From Taenia hydatigena (Eukaryota; Platyhelminthes; Cestoda; Cyclophyllidea; Taeniidae): 64,000 bases of DNA. Below are positions 36,065-47,759 of the stretch, piece by piece. Made by a program: the position numbers and the translations under genes. Position 1 is the first letter of the stretch; every line of letters starts with the position of its first letter. The notes below the pieces were generated by a model that worked only from the letters and a program-made list of their open reading frames with translations, did not search any database and was not told the DNA's origin. Where the stretch lies: the NCBI GenBank assembly GCA_036345935.2, contig JADWOT020000003.1:10316368-10380367 (forward strand), written 5' to 3'.

Positions 36065-36879
36065 ATGCATCCTATCGGTGAACAAACTAAAAGACTACCC
36101 TGCCGCAGCCAAACAGAAAGCGAAAAAAAGCCTTTAGACGAGGGCGTCCAGCAAAGAAACGCAATCATTGTGCGGCAATGTTGCAGTTCAAGCATAATTA
36201 TGGCTACAAAAAATGCTTATGCAGTAATTCAGTCGGCTATCACGAGAGCAGTAGGTGATTAGGGTTCCAAGGAAATTAGTAGACGAACACATGCTGGATA
36301 AACGATTTTAAGGTTTTGAACCTGAGTGGCGCCAAATTGTTTGCACTATTGTCTAATGTCTGATGTGCCTTCAACAGTAATTCCATTGCCATCATCGCAA
36401 CAGTCGTTTTCGTCCACATTCTGCCAAAAAAGTAATCTGTCTACTAAAATCACGAATGCAGTCGCTCCTGAAAATACATCACTCGGGGAATCTAGGAAAG
36501 GTGAATGCTATAACGTCTTGTAGGATATAGATCACCGGTGCAGTTAATGAGGCGGTATCTTATGCAGGCAACAGGTGACAATGTGAGAGTAGAGGAAGGA
36601 ATGAATTGTGGAATTGAAATCCGCTTGTGAAAGAGCGACCTTTAGTTGACTTAGCCCAATCATCTCTAAGACGTGATTGTGTGTTCCATTTTATCGACAT
36701 GGCCCACTAGGCACGCGTGCAACCTCTCAGTCGGCTCCCACCCATACTTGCTTGTCTTTTTGCGATTCGAGGGAATTCAGTGTCAGCTGCTCAAAGTGCC
36801 TTCTGAGTTCCTGTTGCCGGTTAACAAATCCAGCGTTGGGAGAAGGAAAATGATTGCAATGCATAAATGTATTCATTGA
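36065..36879 (+). CDS. Three-exon gene model, unrecognised
   Basis: Exon 1 (36065-36254) ends G at donor GTGATT. Exon 2 (36378-36500, 123 nt) follows the acceptor CCTTCAACAG and ends G at donor GTGAAT. Exon 3 (36731-36879) follows the acceptor CAACCTCTCAG and ends in TGA. Both joins are phase 1 and keep one open frame of about 154 codons: NAYAVIQSAITRAV, then VIPLPSSQQSFSST, then VGSHPYLLVFLRFEGIQC. Two independent in-phase joins make chance less likely. An acceptor-like CCATGCTAG lies right before 36065, so exon 1 may be internal. In a different frame exon 1 spells an AT-hook-like RRGRPAKKR, noted separately. Confidence 0.45.
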
Positions 36880-37714
36880 AAACAATTAGTGCGGAATTGG
36901 TTTGACGCCTAACGCTACCTGATTAGTACATTCGAGTGTCCTGCCAGAGCTGACGCCAACATGAAATCAAGTAATAACAAATGACGAGTAGGCTAAGAGA
37001 GATTCACTGTGACCCTTTGGGAAGAAAATTTGCCCCATAGACTGGGGAAATGCAAGTCCTTTTATTTAATGCCTTTGGTACTTTATAGGAAACTTAATCA
37101 ACATGCACACCAACCAAACGCCTTTCACCGACGTGGTTCACTCTGAAGAAAAGGTGTCTTTGAGGTGTATTGACTAAACCACGACTATTGGGTAGCTTAC
37201 TCGACAGGACGTGCGTTTCTCACTTCTTTTAAATGGCGTCACATACGAACTCATTTCAGCTGGATCTGCGAATCCATGAGCAGTGAGACAATGGAATCAA
37301 CGTGTGAAAGAGTGAGAGAGTTATGCAGCGGAGCGACAATCGCTTATACGTCAACTTATCCGGTCAGAAGCATTATTGGTGGCGAATCGTGTCTCAGTTT
37401 TAGCTTCATGACTGGAGGCTCATGCCTACAGCCTACTTGACTGCTGTAGCTAAGAGGAAGGCTACAGTGCATGCTTTACTGTAGACGTCTGCTTTCGATG
37501 TCGGAAGACCTGCTGTCTTTCTTGGCAGCATTACGCACAGGCAACACTGCGATGATTGCTAGCTCTTCACAGAAATAGAAGTTATTCTGCGTTCTTTTGA
37601 GGGCAATGCATTACATCTATGGCAGTTTGACTCCATTAAAAGGGTTCATGTTGTCTCTACGGCATCTGCTTTGTTTGCATCCTTCTTTACAATTGGACAA
37701 CCAAGGCTAATTGG
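36880..37714. other. No gene seen
   Basis: No open frame of note, RNA gene or repeat was recognised between the 36-kb gene model and the upstream flank of copy F4. Confidence 0.5.
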
Positions 37715-38490
37715 TCGAGGTGAGACGATCGCGTCACAATCACACGAGGCGACAGAAAATGCCATACTCCAATTCCTTGCTCTCCATCCTTCCTTTCTTT
37801 TTCCTTTCCGAGACAGCAGCATTTAAACTTCGCCACCTCTGTTACACAATCAATACACACAATATCACCTTTCCAGCATGGTGAGTTCCAGTAGCCTCCA
37901 TTTGCGTCTTACCTCTCTTCCTTATCTTTACCACATCCCATTTATGCCCTTGCATGTCTCGTTCTGCATCACATTTTCCACCCCATTTCCATGTCACTAA
38001 CGGTGGCATAATTTGGTTCCTCTTTAGAAACCAATCGGAATCACTGACCTGCCCGAGTTGCACCATTGGCATCATGGCCGAAATGTCTGGAAAACTGAAG
38101 AAGTTTTGGGAGTTCAGAGTCTTCTCAACTGCTCATGCCGAAGAAAAGGCCAGGACAGACTGTCGCTGCGTTTTATGCGGATGTGCACTCGACCGCATGT
38201 TATTTTCACCTATTTTATCAATTTTCCACCAAGATTCACTTCCACTTGTGGAATATCGCGTGAATCAAGCGGAATTCTTCAGCCAATTAAAAATCCAGGC
38301 TAGTCCAATCTTCCCCTCACGGATCATCAACTTACGGCCTTGTGCTTCATTCTGGCCTACTTCCTATCTCCATGCTGTATTGACAACCACATACCTGCTA
38401 AAGCGTTGCAATCTGTCTACTACGACCTGTAGTTTACCGTCTTTACAAGAGGTATTGATGAGATCTATTCGATGTGGAGCACTTCTTTAG
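37715..38490 (+). pseudogene. F-box family copy F4
   Basis: The TATA-like CATTTAAA (37820-37827) lies 51 bp before ATG (37878-37880), followed directly by the strong donor GTGAGT. A 147-bp intron ends in CCTCTTTAG, and exon 2 opens at 38028 with KPIGITDLPE. After that the F-box is scrambled by small indels; the exon-2 frame stays open to a TAG at 38303 but no longer matches the family. Another frame (to 38490) carries LVEYRVNQAEFFSQL, matching the IKYRLNE block of F2. Upstream text (GACGATCGCGTCACAATCACACGAG) matches F3 and F5. The 5' gene control and splicing signals thus look intact while the protein is broken. Confidence 0.7.
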
Positions 38491-38499
38491 TGGTATGTC

Positions 38500-39160
38500 A
38501 ACGTAAAGCGCGCGATGTGGCAGATATGCAGTTGTCTATGCAGTGTGGAGATGAGATGTAGGTTAGAATGGATCATGAGACCGTAGTTGATGGTCCATAG
38601 GGACAAGAATTGCCTAGTGTGAGTTAAGAATTGCCTGAAGGATTCAGCTTTCTCAACACGATATTCTACAACTGGAAGTGAATCTCAGTAGACAATTGAG
38701 GTGTGAGAGAATAACACGCGACACGGTTGTTTGCGAAGCCACTTCCTAGATCCGATATGTCAAAGCAATGCTTGTGACGACCGTCGAGTTGAGAGATTCC
38801 AGCACCAGCTAGGAATGCTGTTTCAGGCATATTCTGAGTGCCTAAGGCTTGTGAATCAAACTAGGATGTCCATTTTTGATATTGAATGGAAAAAGCAGGG
38901 GCATAAGTGAGAGCGGTAAAGATAAGTAAAGATGTAGGAAAGGTAAGATGCAAATGGAAGCTACTGGAACCCACTATGCTAAAAATGTGGTAGGATGGAT
39001 CGACTGTGTGACAGAGGTGACGAAGCTTAGATGCTGCGGCCTCAAAAGGGGAGGAAGGAAAGGCGAAAGAGGAGTTGGATTGACTTCACAGTGGCGTTGA
39101 CACATTGGGTCGTTGCGTGTCGTCGAGTGTGAAAGTTACGCAATCGCCTTATCGCGACTG
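38500..39160 (-). pseudogene. F-box family copy F5, tail to tail with F4
   Basis: On the minus strand a TATA-like CATCTAAG (39026-39033) precedes AGCATA/GTGGGT at 38975, where the family ATG has become ATA. F-box remnants occur near 38830-38860 (TTAGGCACTCAGAATATGCC against the family TTGGCA...ATATGC). The YR block reads VVEYRVEKAESFRQF, close to F4's LVEYRVNQAEFFSQL. Homology to F4 runs to the junction near 38490-38500, so the two copies form an inverted, convergent pair. GTGAAGTCA (39079-39087 region) corresponds to the upstream element of F1 and F3. Confidence 0.65.
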
Positions 39161-39184
39161 ATCGTCCTTCGCCATCTAATGGTC

Positions 39185-39380
39185 AAGAAGGATGCAAACA
39201 AAGCAGACGCTGTGGAGATAACGGCCATAGAAGTTGTGCGTTGGCATCAAATGAAGGCAGAAGCGGTTGATTTTTAAAGCAAGGAGTTAAGGATCATCGT
39301 AATTTCGCTAAAGTGTGATGCTGCCAGGAAATTAGGTTAAATTTGCATAGTAGAAACGGACGTCAGCAGTGATGTGGGTT
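39185..39380. repeat. Shared distal flank of F5 (matches 33741-33985)
   Basis: The same ordered blocks are seen as upstream of F3 (GGCATCAAATGAAGGCA, GGTTGATTTTT, AAGTGTGATGC, GACGTCAGCAGT). This is evidence for DNA-level duplication of whole units. Confidence 0.6.
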
Positions 39381-39879
39381 TCTGGACCACCGATGCTTGT
39401 TCTTGTTTCGTGCTAAAGCTGTCTTCTTTATAGGATTATCTACTCAGATATCTTGGAACACCTGCGTCATAAAAAGGAGTGCTAGGATCTAGAAGTGACT
39501 AGTTATTGTATGCCTTGCAAGGTCATTTCTATTGCGAATGAGCTGATTCATGGACCGCACTGCCATTCTAGTTTCTTCGTATATTGTTGGCATTGAAAGA
39601 GAAGAAGTAAAACGTGGCTCGTAAGGACTTCATTAAGCAAAACTACCAGGGGCGGTCCTCCTTCCTAAGTGGTTATCCAGTTAGAGAGGTGAATAATGAA
39701 GGCTACGAAGCCCTTAAGTCGTAGCGATCATGAAGGAACCATTATGTGTTCTTAAGACTCTCGCAAATTGGAATGAGAAGATTGTGCAAAAGGTGCTCTT
39801 GGTAATTGCAACTAGCAAATTTTGAACAGTGCTAACGTTGGTACATCTTAGCCCTATCAGAGTAGCCTTAACCTCCTGT

Positions 39880-42123
39880 GCCACTGTCTGTGGCTCTGTC
39901 ATGTGGTCTTATCCAACCACATAAATATTCATGTGTAGGTGACGAAATTTGCGAGCAGGAAACACCTTTATGCAAGTTCACATGTGACTCGGAAGCGATC
40001 CGCACCCTTTATGCCAAGAAAAGCACGCATTTACCATGGAACAGGTTGAGTTCGTTGAAAGATGGGGTGACAACAATGAGGTAGAACTTGGGATTTGCGC
40101 AGATTCGTGTAAAATCGTGGGCCTTGGCTCCTCAATTCCATCACTGCCTGCGTGGAAAGTTCCGTCTCTATCATTTAAGACACCGAAAGCTCAACGACCC
40201 GTTAACCAACCGTGTCGTCGACAAAAGGATGAAAGAACCTCGATGTGTACAGTTGGGTGCACAAATATAGGCTGCTTGTTAAGTTTGAGCCGAAATGAAC
40301 ACATGATGTTGTAAATGCGGTGGGCATTAGCGAAAGTAGACCGATCAGGCTGCTAGTCAGTTGAAAACCATGCACAATCGCAGAGGAAGCGTGTTATTTG
40401 GAAGAAGAGTTATTCAGGGACGAGGTCACGAAATCACCATAGTCATTATTGGCATTAACAAGTACTCTTACACGAGAAACGCCAGCGATCATTTATTACT
40501 AGAGGAAGCTAGAAGTTATGACAAACTATATTCGTTGACGGATTCCACCACTTGCCACTCAGTGGACATGTCCTCTGTCATCGCTTCTGTTTCGATAGCC
40601 AGCTAGGAACCCACGATACCACATTGACGTACTGACAGCATTGCTAATGGACATAGAATTGCAAGCAGAGAAGAGGATTGGTAGATGCGTAAGAAGACGA
40701 GCTTTCTACCAATTGAAAACAGCATTGATGCTCTCAATAAATGGCTGACATTTCATTGCTCAGCCGTTGCGGCTACTGCACCGAGTGTATGTTCAGAATT
40801 GGACAAACAATTAAAAGAAATTGATGGGAAGAATTGCCTCCTGGCTCACATACTGCGTAGACTCATTCCTTGATGTGATGCGTGCATTGTGAACCACTAC
40901 CGCGCATGCAAGCGACCCTGATCTCATTGCCAAAAATGTGGTCAGACAGAACAAATTGAAGAGGTTCTTCAGGTGCCAAGAGAAGCATTTGACTCTTCCA
41001 ACTTTACTTGCTACTTCACTCAAATGGTACCATATTATCAAGGCAATGAGAGCTAAAATAAAAGAGACATTCAATAGCACTTGCAGTATGCTATTTTATT
41101 CTTCATTCGTGTCTCTGCTGCAGGGCAAGTTAATGTTAAATTTGCTGCATCAACGCATAAATTAAAACTTGCAAAGCTGCTCTTGTTCATTTTAGCAGCA
41201 AACAAGAATGCTATCTAAGTGTCGCATGGATTATTTCCAAAGTAGTCCACTCAGTGCGGTTGGCATGAGGTGGTCGAAGGTGACCGATGCAGAGACACTT
41301 AGGTAAACGCCACAGTCAAAGCAGAAGTGCCGCGGCCACTTCATGAACTGAACCGCAGTAACAATTTACCCACAAATCCGCCTCGTATAGTGATTCAATG
41401 CATTGTGCCAAGATGCAAGCACCGTGCAGTATCTTCACTCTGCGGTCTGGTCTTCGAGTCAGACCACCACTCTTCCAAGCACTATGTTGCATTAAGGCCT
41501 TCGGGTGGACATCGAGGAGCCCTTTGTTCCCACAACTTGAGCTGAAGTTTGGCCAGTCAATGTCGATTTAATGCGCGACCGCTATGACCGCAATTACGAA
41601 TCCTAGCAGAGCCTCAGTAACGGACGAGTCATACAAACGGGCTGACAAGAATCCTCCCCTTTACTTCGTGTCTTGACCTAGTGATTGGTTTGGAGTGCTT
41701 TCAGCCTACAGACGGAGTCGGGTTGGCAAAAATGACACTTGGCCGGCAACTAACTTGCAAATTCTAAAGATCCATAGCATTTTCTTGGTTTGATGGTTGC
41801 ACCAAACTTATTTGTGGCTACTAATTAGTTTCTTATATCACAAATGCCCTAAAGGGTTAGGATTAGCCTTCGGATAAAAGTGCACACCACGCAATTAGGT
41901 AACTACAATGAACGAGCTAGCGAGTGATAGAGACGTTTACGAAAAACAGTTCTTCAAGGACATTTTTAAAGCCTGCTTCTGGGTTAATGCAATGACAATG
42001 CAGATTTTACTTAAGCCCTACAAAAATGGGGCTGCCAACTGTCGTGAGTTCGAGAAGTGCAACCACATTTCCAGCAGAAGTTGCACTAATTGCAATGTAC
42101 AAAATTTACTTTCACCTCATTGA
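39880..42123 (+). other. Cluster of plus-strand open frames, possible multi-exon gene
   Basis: Seven open frames of 60-90 codons follow each other on the plus strand. The better ones are 39935-40084 (acceptor ATGTGTAG, reading CKFTCDSEAIRTLYAKK), 40685-40873 (ATG start, LDKQLKEIDGKNCLLAHILR), 40893-41165 (containing the strong acceptor GTGTCTCTGCTGCAG at 41124) and 41908-42123 (ATG start, KQFFKDIFKACFWVN, then a Cys-rich tail with an internal GTGAGT donor). I could not join them into one frame, so they are listed as candidates only. Confidence 0.25.
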
Positions 42124-42924
42124 GAGCCTGCTCATATTGCACTGTTGTCTGAGTAAACAACATGATTACTAATGAAGGCTAGTTCAAGTGCGAAGCTCAT
42201 GAACAGGGCTGATGCAATGTTAACTCTCACTAGTCGTGTTGACAAGGGATTGAATGATAAGGGATGCTCGTTTCAACCCACTTGGAGTAGAAATTGCTAA
42301 TTACTCACTTACGCAATGATGAGAGCGACGAATTGAATAAAAAGACATGAAAATGGCGGCAGATTTGACTTCTTGAAAGAACGCTCTGATGGTAGTAGCA
42401 TCCCTTCTCCTTTAAAATGGTGACTTTATGGCGTCGGTAGTGGCGGACCTCACAGACTCACTCAATATCGCCTCCCGCTGAGGTGCTACAAATGATGTCT
42501 GAGTCAAAAGCAAAAAATCGCTGAATGTGGAATAAACGTACATAACTCTTTGTTAGCTGCAGGTGATAATCTCTGCTACCTAGAAATTGATGGGCTTCAA
42601 TGATGGAGAGTTAAGTGAACTTAGTGCGGAACAGTCGAGGAAGGAGCAGAAATGTGTTTGATTCCTTCCAAAGGACCCTTGATAATTTGTCTCGATAGCT
42701 TTGCGGCACTCGCGTGTTCCATGGAGAAGAGACAGAAGCAAAAAAACGCACCTATCTACCTTCAACCCGTTGAGTTTATTTCACTCCACCGCAGAAGGGA
42801 TAACTTGCGGTTGCTTCGCTTCGTCGTCGTCAGAATAAGGCCAGTTTATTTGGGCGATCATTAACGACCCGCGTGTATGTGGGGGCAAGTAAAAAGACTG
42901 ATTGCACTACCATTTGTTGCGATA

Positions 42925-43250
42925 AGCATCAAAATGCGGCTGCTACGTGTTCCTGATGGTTTTAGAATTTTATTATAAGAATCGTCAATTGACGATTTGA
43001 TGGCAGCGAAATGTATCATGGTGGTAGGCAAACAGTAGGATTACATTGCCAGACAATAAACAAGGGGCACTGCTTGTTCTTTTGCTTCTTCACCATTAAT
43101 TTCAGTGCAGCCTTCTCATAAGGGTCACCCTTCCCTAATCTGATCCTGTCTGCCCTCTATTCAAACGCTTCAAAATAAAAAATTATAATCTTGAACGTTG
43201 TTATAACTAATGCTAATATTGACATGACTAGATCACAAGCATGTAGCAGA
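42925..43250 (+). pseudogene. F-box family fragment F6
   Basis: The short stretch GGCTGCTACGTGTTCCTGATGG reads CYVFLM, as in the DYDCYVFLM block of F2. It is followed by text (GTAGGCAAACAGTAGGA, GCTTCTT, CAAGCATGTAG) that matches the 3' flank of F7 at 47075-47290. Most of the coding region has been lost. Confidence 0.4.
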
Positions 43251-44849
43251 GATGAGCCTTGGTGTCCAAGTACAAATCTACGCTCTGCAAAGGGTCAGTG
43301 CCTTCACTTGCGCCTGACGGGCGCTACTGTTTCTTTGTGGCCCTAGACCCTCAGTAGACTTGCATTTTCGCCTCTACTTGCCCCATCGAACCAAAAAGGA
43401 AGATTTAAGGGATGTCTCTTATAGCTTTCTAAGGGACCAGGTAGGCCGGACGCCGACTTCATTTCACCGCACCTTGTATACAGCTCTGTTACTGTGCAAC
43501 TTCAAACGCTTTCTTCGTGGCAGGAATGATATTGCAACATTTCGCTAAGTCGTTAGTATTTACAAGAAGTGCAGCACTCTTCACTAGGTCTGCAACTGGG
43601 ATTGCGTTTGAGCTGCGCAGTGTAGGATCTGTTTATAAAGTGCGATTAAGTGAAGCATGTAAATATAAAATGTAGAGGAGCTGTCTGCAGTCTGTTCTAC
43701 TACATTGCCTTCCGAGTCCCATTGAGAGAAACGAGAGGAATTCCTAGTTCCTTCTCTCTGGATTGGATAGCGATGAGCGGATTTGAGAAATGCAAGTCTA
43801 ATTACAACTGTGCAGAACAAGGTCTCTCCCGCTATTAATCACATTCAGTCAGGTGTAGTTGTCGTGAGCAGTTGTCTCGAATGCTGTATTGGCGAGAGAA
43901 GAGGAAAAATTGTGTTTTTATAAATAGAAATTTCAATTGGCAGGAGGGCTATGGTGACCATTGAATGTTGCAAAAGTATGTCACGGAGATATTTTCGGTA
44001 CTTGCATGGAGATGACAAGCAAGCGAACGCGCAAATGGAGTGCCGGCAGTAGAGGGTCAAACCACCCATCCATCCCTATGCGGGTGTGCATTTGAGAGGA
44101 ATCAATCAAATAGCTAGGCGCAATAAATTACTGACGGATTCTCCTGCTAAAACATTGCGAAAATACTGCTGATTCTTGCACAACATCAGCTTAGTTTGAA
44201 CGTGCATTCTAAATCAGTGGTGTGCTTTAGACCATTCTCATCCAAGCATGAATGTCATCAGGGTATTGCATAAAATGCTTAATGCATATGGCGGTGGAGA
44301 GTGGCTGCCACACCACAAAGTCTAAAAGGCGATGAATGGGATTCGTAATGACTTCAAAATGGCAATGTAGTCTGCCTCTCTCCTGCCCATTACCTACATT
44401 TTGATATTTTATCGAAAAGCAGTGTGACCATAACAATAGTTTGCCAAAATGAGCTAAATGAGGTTTCACCTTTCGTATTCTATGACTTCTTATAGCTGAG
44501 GGGGAACTGTCATTTGGATATAATGCAAAGAACAAGCTAAGAAGGCACTCGGACAAAGTGGGGGCCAAGAAAGTGGACATCAGGGGAGCAAGTCGCATAA
44601 TAAATGAGTAGTTTTATCACAAGTTAAGCACAATCTGCTTTTCGTGACACCACACACCACCATGGTGCCAGAAGGCATGAGGAGGTGCGACACAACATAA
44701 CGATATGCTATTAACTAACTGGCCACAAATATTACAGCACATCTTTCAACACAGCTAACTCGTTATTCATATCTTTAGTCTTTCTTTTACTTTCACTACT
44801 TTGGAAGACTGACATTTTAAAAGTCATTAAGGATGGTTGAGCCGGCTCT
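43251..44849. other. No supported gene
   Basis: A plus-strand frame at 43360-43548 has a GTAGGC donor-like site after LRDQ, and a 123-codon minus-strand frame lies at 44227-44598. Neither has recognisable homology or a phase partner. Confidence 0.3.
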
Positions 44850-45485
44850 CATCATTGGCTTGGCGTCAGCGCAACTACCGTCACGATCACTATCGTTCTC
44901 CTCACTATCAATGCCAATGATAAGGCCATTACCGTCATATCATTAGGTGAGGACGCCAAAGCGGTGATAGAAGAGTCAAACAGCACGACGGTTTGGTGGT
45001 GTCAGCGTCGCGTCCATAGAGGGAGATCGAAGGTTCGGCAACCAGTAAGGAGGACAGCAGGAATCCTAGCCACAATATTTTAGAGCAACCGAAAGCAGCA
45101 CATTGGCACAGAAACGAAACAAACTTCAAACTTCTGTATTTATCTCCTCATCATCCGAATTTTGCATTTTTTAAATTGGTAATTTCCTAATTAAATTGAA
45201 AACACTTCTATCGACTGCGACTCTTGTTAGCGTGCAGTGCACTGCTTTGCCTTGCTTGTTTCACCTTCACGCGAACCAAGGTGATGGCATCCTGTTCTGT
45301 GGGTCTGGTCTCATCTATTTCCGTCTACCAATTACAGCAGTGCACCTTTATTGGTATTTGTCAACAGACTGGCAGTTCAGTTGGAATATTCTCTCTTCAA
45401 CCGCAAAAGTGTTCAATTCGTTTGCTTTGCATGCTCTTCGTGCCTTTCAACATGTCACTAGAAAGTTCGCATAGAATATGAATGG
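44850..45485 (+). repeat. Family-2 element, copy 2 (gene-derived)
   Basis: It is homologous to 31170-31935. The related plus-strand peptides (LGEDAKAVIEESNSTT, YLSTDWQFSWNILSSTAKVF) are broken by stops. The last part, from 45196, is open for 92 codons in that frame. An F-box family C-terminal region (F7) follows on the same strand. Confidence 0.55.
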
Positions 45486-45899
45486 TTTCTGTCCACATGA
45501 CGACGCAGGTTCATGGCGACGGACCCTCCTACTTTACCTTACGATGGTGGTTCAAACAGAGAAGGAGGTAAAAAGAAGGTGCGACTTGATGCAATCTAGA
45601 AGAGCCTCATGACTCTAAGCAGAAGAGTAAAGAAGACGCAAGAGTAAGTTGATGCCTTTGACGATGGTTTCGTTGAGTCTTTGCCCGGTCATTCTTGATG
45701 CAAAACAGACCTTTGCTTGTTGTCTTGCCGTAAACAACCACCCCATAAAAGAGAGTTGTTGCTTGTCTTGATGACGTAAGATTTGTAACGAAGCCCACGC
45801 AAAGGTAGAACAAACATAGCAAATAATGAATGAGTGACAAAAGCAGGGCTGTTGAACGATGCGGTATTCAAGCCATGGGCTGGTAACCATCGGCTAGGG

Positions 45900-46577
45900 A
45901 TATAAAATGCTCCAAACGATGTTCATTACTATCAAGTCTATCTTCTTCTTAGCATCCCTTCAATAGCTGCCTCAAACGGAAGTATTATTAATAAGCTTTG
46001 GGCGCCAGAAATCTTGATGAATCATTGTGCGTGCCCGTACCTTACAGATGCTATTGACACATTGATTTTATAACGATTTTGCCATGTGAATGCAAAAGAT
46101 AGCACAATATGTTTCGGCGAGATTGGAAGAAGAGATTCTGAAAGTGACGTCTTGGACTACGACTGCTGCGTGTTGCAGTTGGGTCCAGGAATTCTGTTCA
46201 GGCATCAATTACTGCGCTTCCAAGACGCCATCAAGTCGCATCATGTATTGGTCATAGCCCTCCTGCCAAGGAGTTGGGATGATGATGAAGCAGATGATAT
46301 TCACCTCTTTGCAAAGCTTGTTGCGAGTTCCAACAACTTCGAGGGTTGTCCACTTGCAACAACTATAGTGGAATGGCGAATGTATTGCGCCAAGCGATGT
46401 GAAGTCGGACACGTCAACTTGGTGACTTGCTGCATTTCACTTATTACGACCGACTTCCAGGTGAAGACTGTTGGCGGTAGATGCAAGGACAAATGCAATT
46501 TACCAAAGCATCGCACATTTGACATGCGCTATTTATGGCCATTGCGTGCTCAAATGCACTACTTTTCTTCAACTTAG
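45900..46577 (+). pseudogene. F-box family copy F7, C-terminal region with longest intact tail
   Basis: No F-box is present, but the rest of the family region is well kept. From 46086 to 46577 one frame of 163 codons reads SDVLDYDCCVLQLGPGI, HQLLRFQDAIKSHHVLVIA, ATTIVEWRMYCAKRCEVGHV and ends at TAG. Homology with F2 starts by 46010 (TTGATGAATCA in both). The upstream start lacks the promoter and start exon, so it is probably not expressed as such, yet this open frame shows how the family ends: about 160 residues from the DYDC block, a conserved WRxxCxxR motif, and a basic tail. Confidence 0.65.
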
Positions 46578-47183
46578 CATTTTCTTTCCTCTTTAGCAAT
46601 CATAGTAACATAAACAGCAGCTTTATTTACCGCATGGATACGCCGCGTTTCTCATATCAAATCGCCTAGATCAAAAGGTTGTGTGTTCTGTTTATCTAGA
46701 AGAAGGACTCAAAAGACACTCACATTATGCTTGACTGAGCCAAAGGCAGAACTTTAAAGACACTGCACTTGGAGTGTCATCTTACCTCGAAAAGGACATC
46801 ACAGCTACACGCACGGCGATTTGCCATTTCCGGCAAAGGATACATTTCAATGGCAAAGACGAAATACCGAGTTTCCAAACACCCCTACCTCAAACCTACA
46901 TTTAGATGAAAAGGGTAGAACAAATATGCGTCTCCAATTTGCCTTTCACTTATGCTCTTTATCTGCACTAATAAGTTAATCTGAATCGCCTTAAGACAGA
47001 CTTTTCAGTTGGGTAAATGTGGTCTTAGCTGAGCAGCTTTAAATTTTCTGACATTTGTGGACACCTTTACGTCAACCATAGGCAAACAGTAGGAAAGGGT
47101 TGCACAAGCTCAAACATAGTGTGAAGCTTGCTTCTTGCCACCTCATCATTACTTTCAAAGCAGCCTGCTAATGTAGGATATTG

Positions 47184-47393
47184 TCACTCATCCCTTCTCA
47201 CTCTCAATCTCCCTACAAACCGCCAAATCGTCAGCTCGAGCATAGTTATAATTGCTACAAAACATTGACGAGGATGGATTACGAGCATGCAGAACAGGGA
47301 AGCACTGATGGTTGAGCCCAGGTTCATGTTTGATCGCCGTAACTCTCGGCCTTCATACTCCTCGATCGTTATCAGTAGATCTGCGCTTTCCAT
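47184..47393 (-). CDS. Unrecognised open frame overlapping shared F-box flank
   Basis: A minus-strand ATG frame of 69 codons (MESADLLITIEEYEGREL, later a hydrophobic stretch FVAIITMLELTIW) has a partly matching sequence near 43190-43260. It lies in the 3' flank shared by F6 and F7. It may be coding or just a conserved flank. Confidence 0.2.
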   Translation of the reverse strand: MESADLLITIEEYEGRELRRSNMNLGSTISASLFCMLVIHPRQCFVAIITMLELTIWRFVGRLRVRRDE

Positions 47394-47429
47394 TTGAGTT
47401 CGCTGTCACTTAATCAGCGGATGAAGAGT

Positions 47430-47580
47430 TGGAGTTGGATACAAGTGCATCAACACATCAGCAAATGGCTGTGGCTCGATAAGCACTCAGTTTGCGTGGT
47501 GCTTCTACGAACCATACCAAGGGTCCGCAGAGAACTGACTCATGAAATTGAATACCGTAGAATGGAATTCTACCAGTGAT
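47430..47580 (+). pseudogene. F-box family fragment F8
   Basis: The plus-strand frame reads WLWLDKHSVCVVLLRTIPRV, then LTHEIEYRRMEFYQ, matching WRRLDKHLCCLLF and IKYRLNE of F2. DNA similarity begins about 30 bp before the LDKH block. The sequence then abuts the divergent tail of F9. Confidence 0.55.
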
Positions 47581-47759
47581 CTTTACATCCGTTTGCTGTC
47601 TTTCGTAAACCAGGTCATCAATTGCCCTTTCACAAATCGCCCTCTATCAGAGGTGCATTGTAACGAATTCTCCAACCTTCTTTAGTAGTAGAAATAATGT
47701 TGAATCGATTTACCACATTGATAGCACTTTAGTAAATCTGTAATGCAGCAAAATAAAGT

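Noticed and set aside
45607..45890. Overlapping minus-strand frames of 60-91 codons
   Set aside because: All three minus frames are open at once, which points to composition rather than coding, and no homology was recognised.
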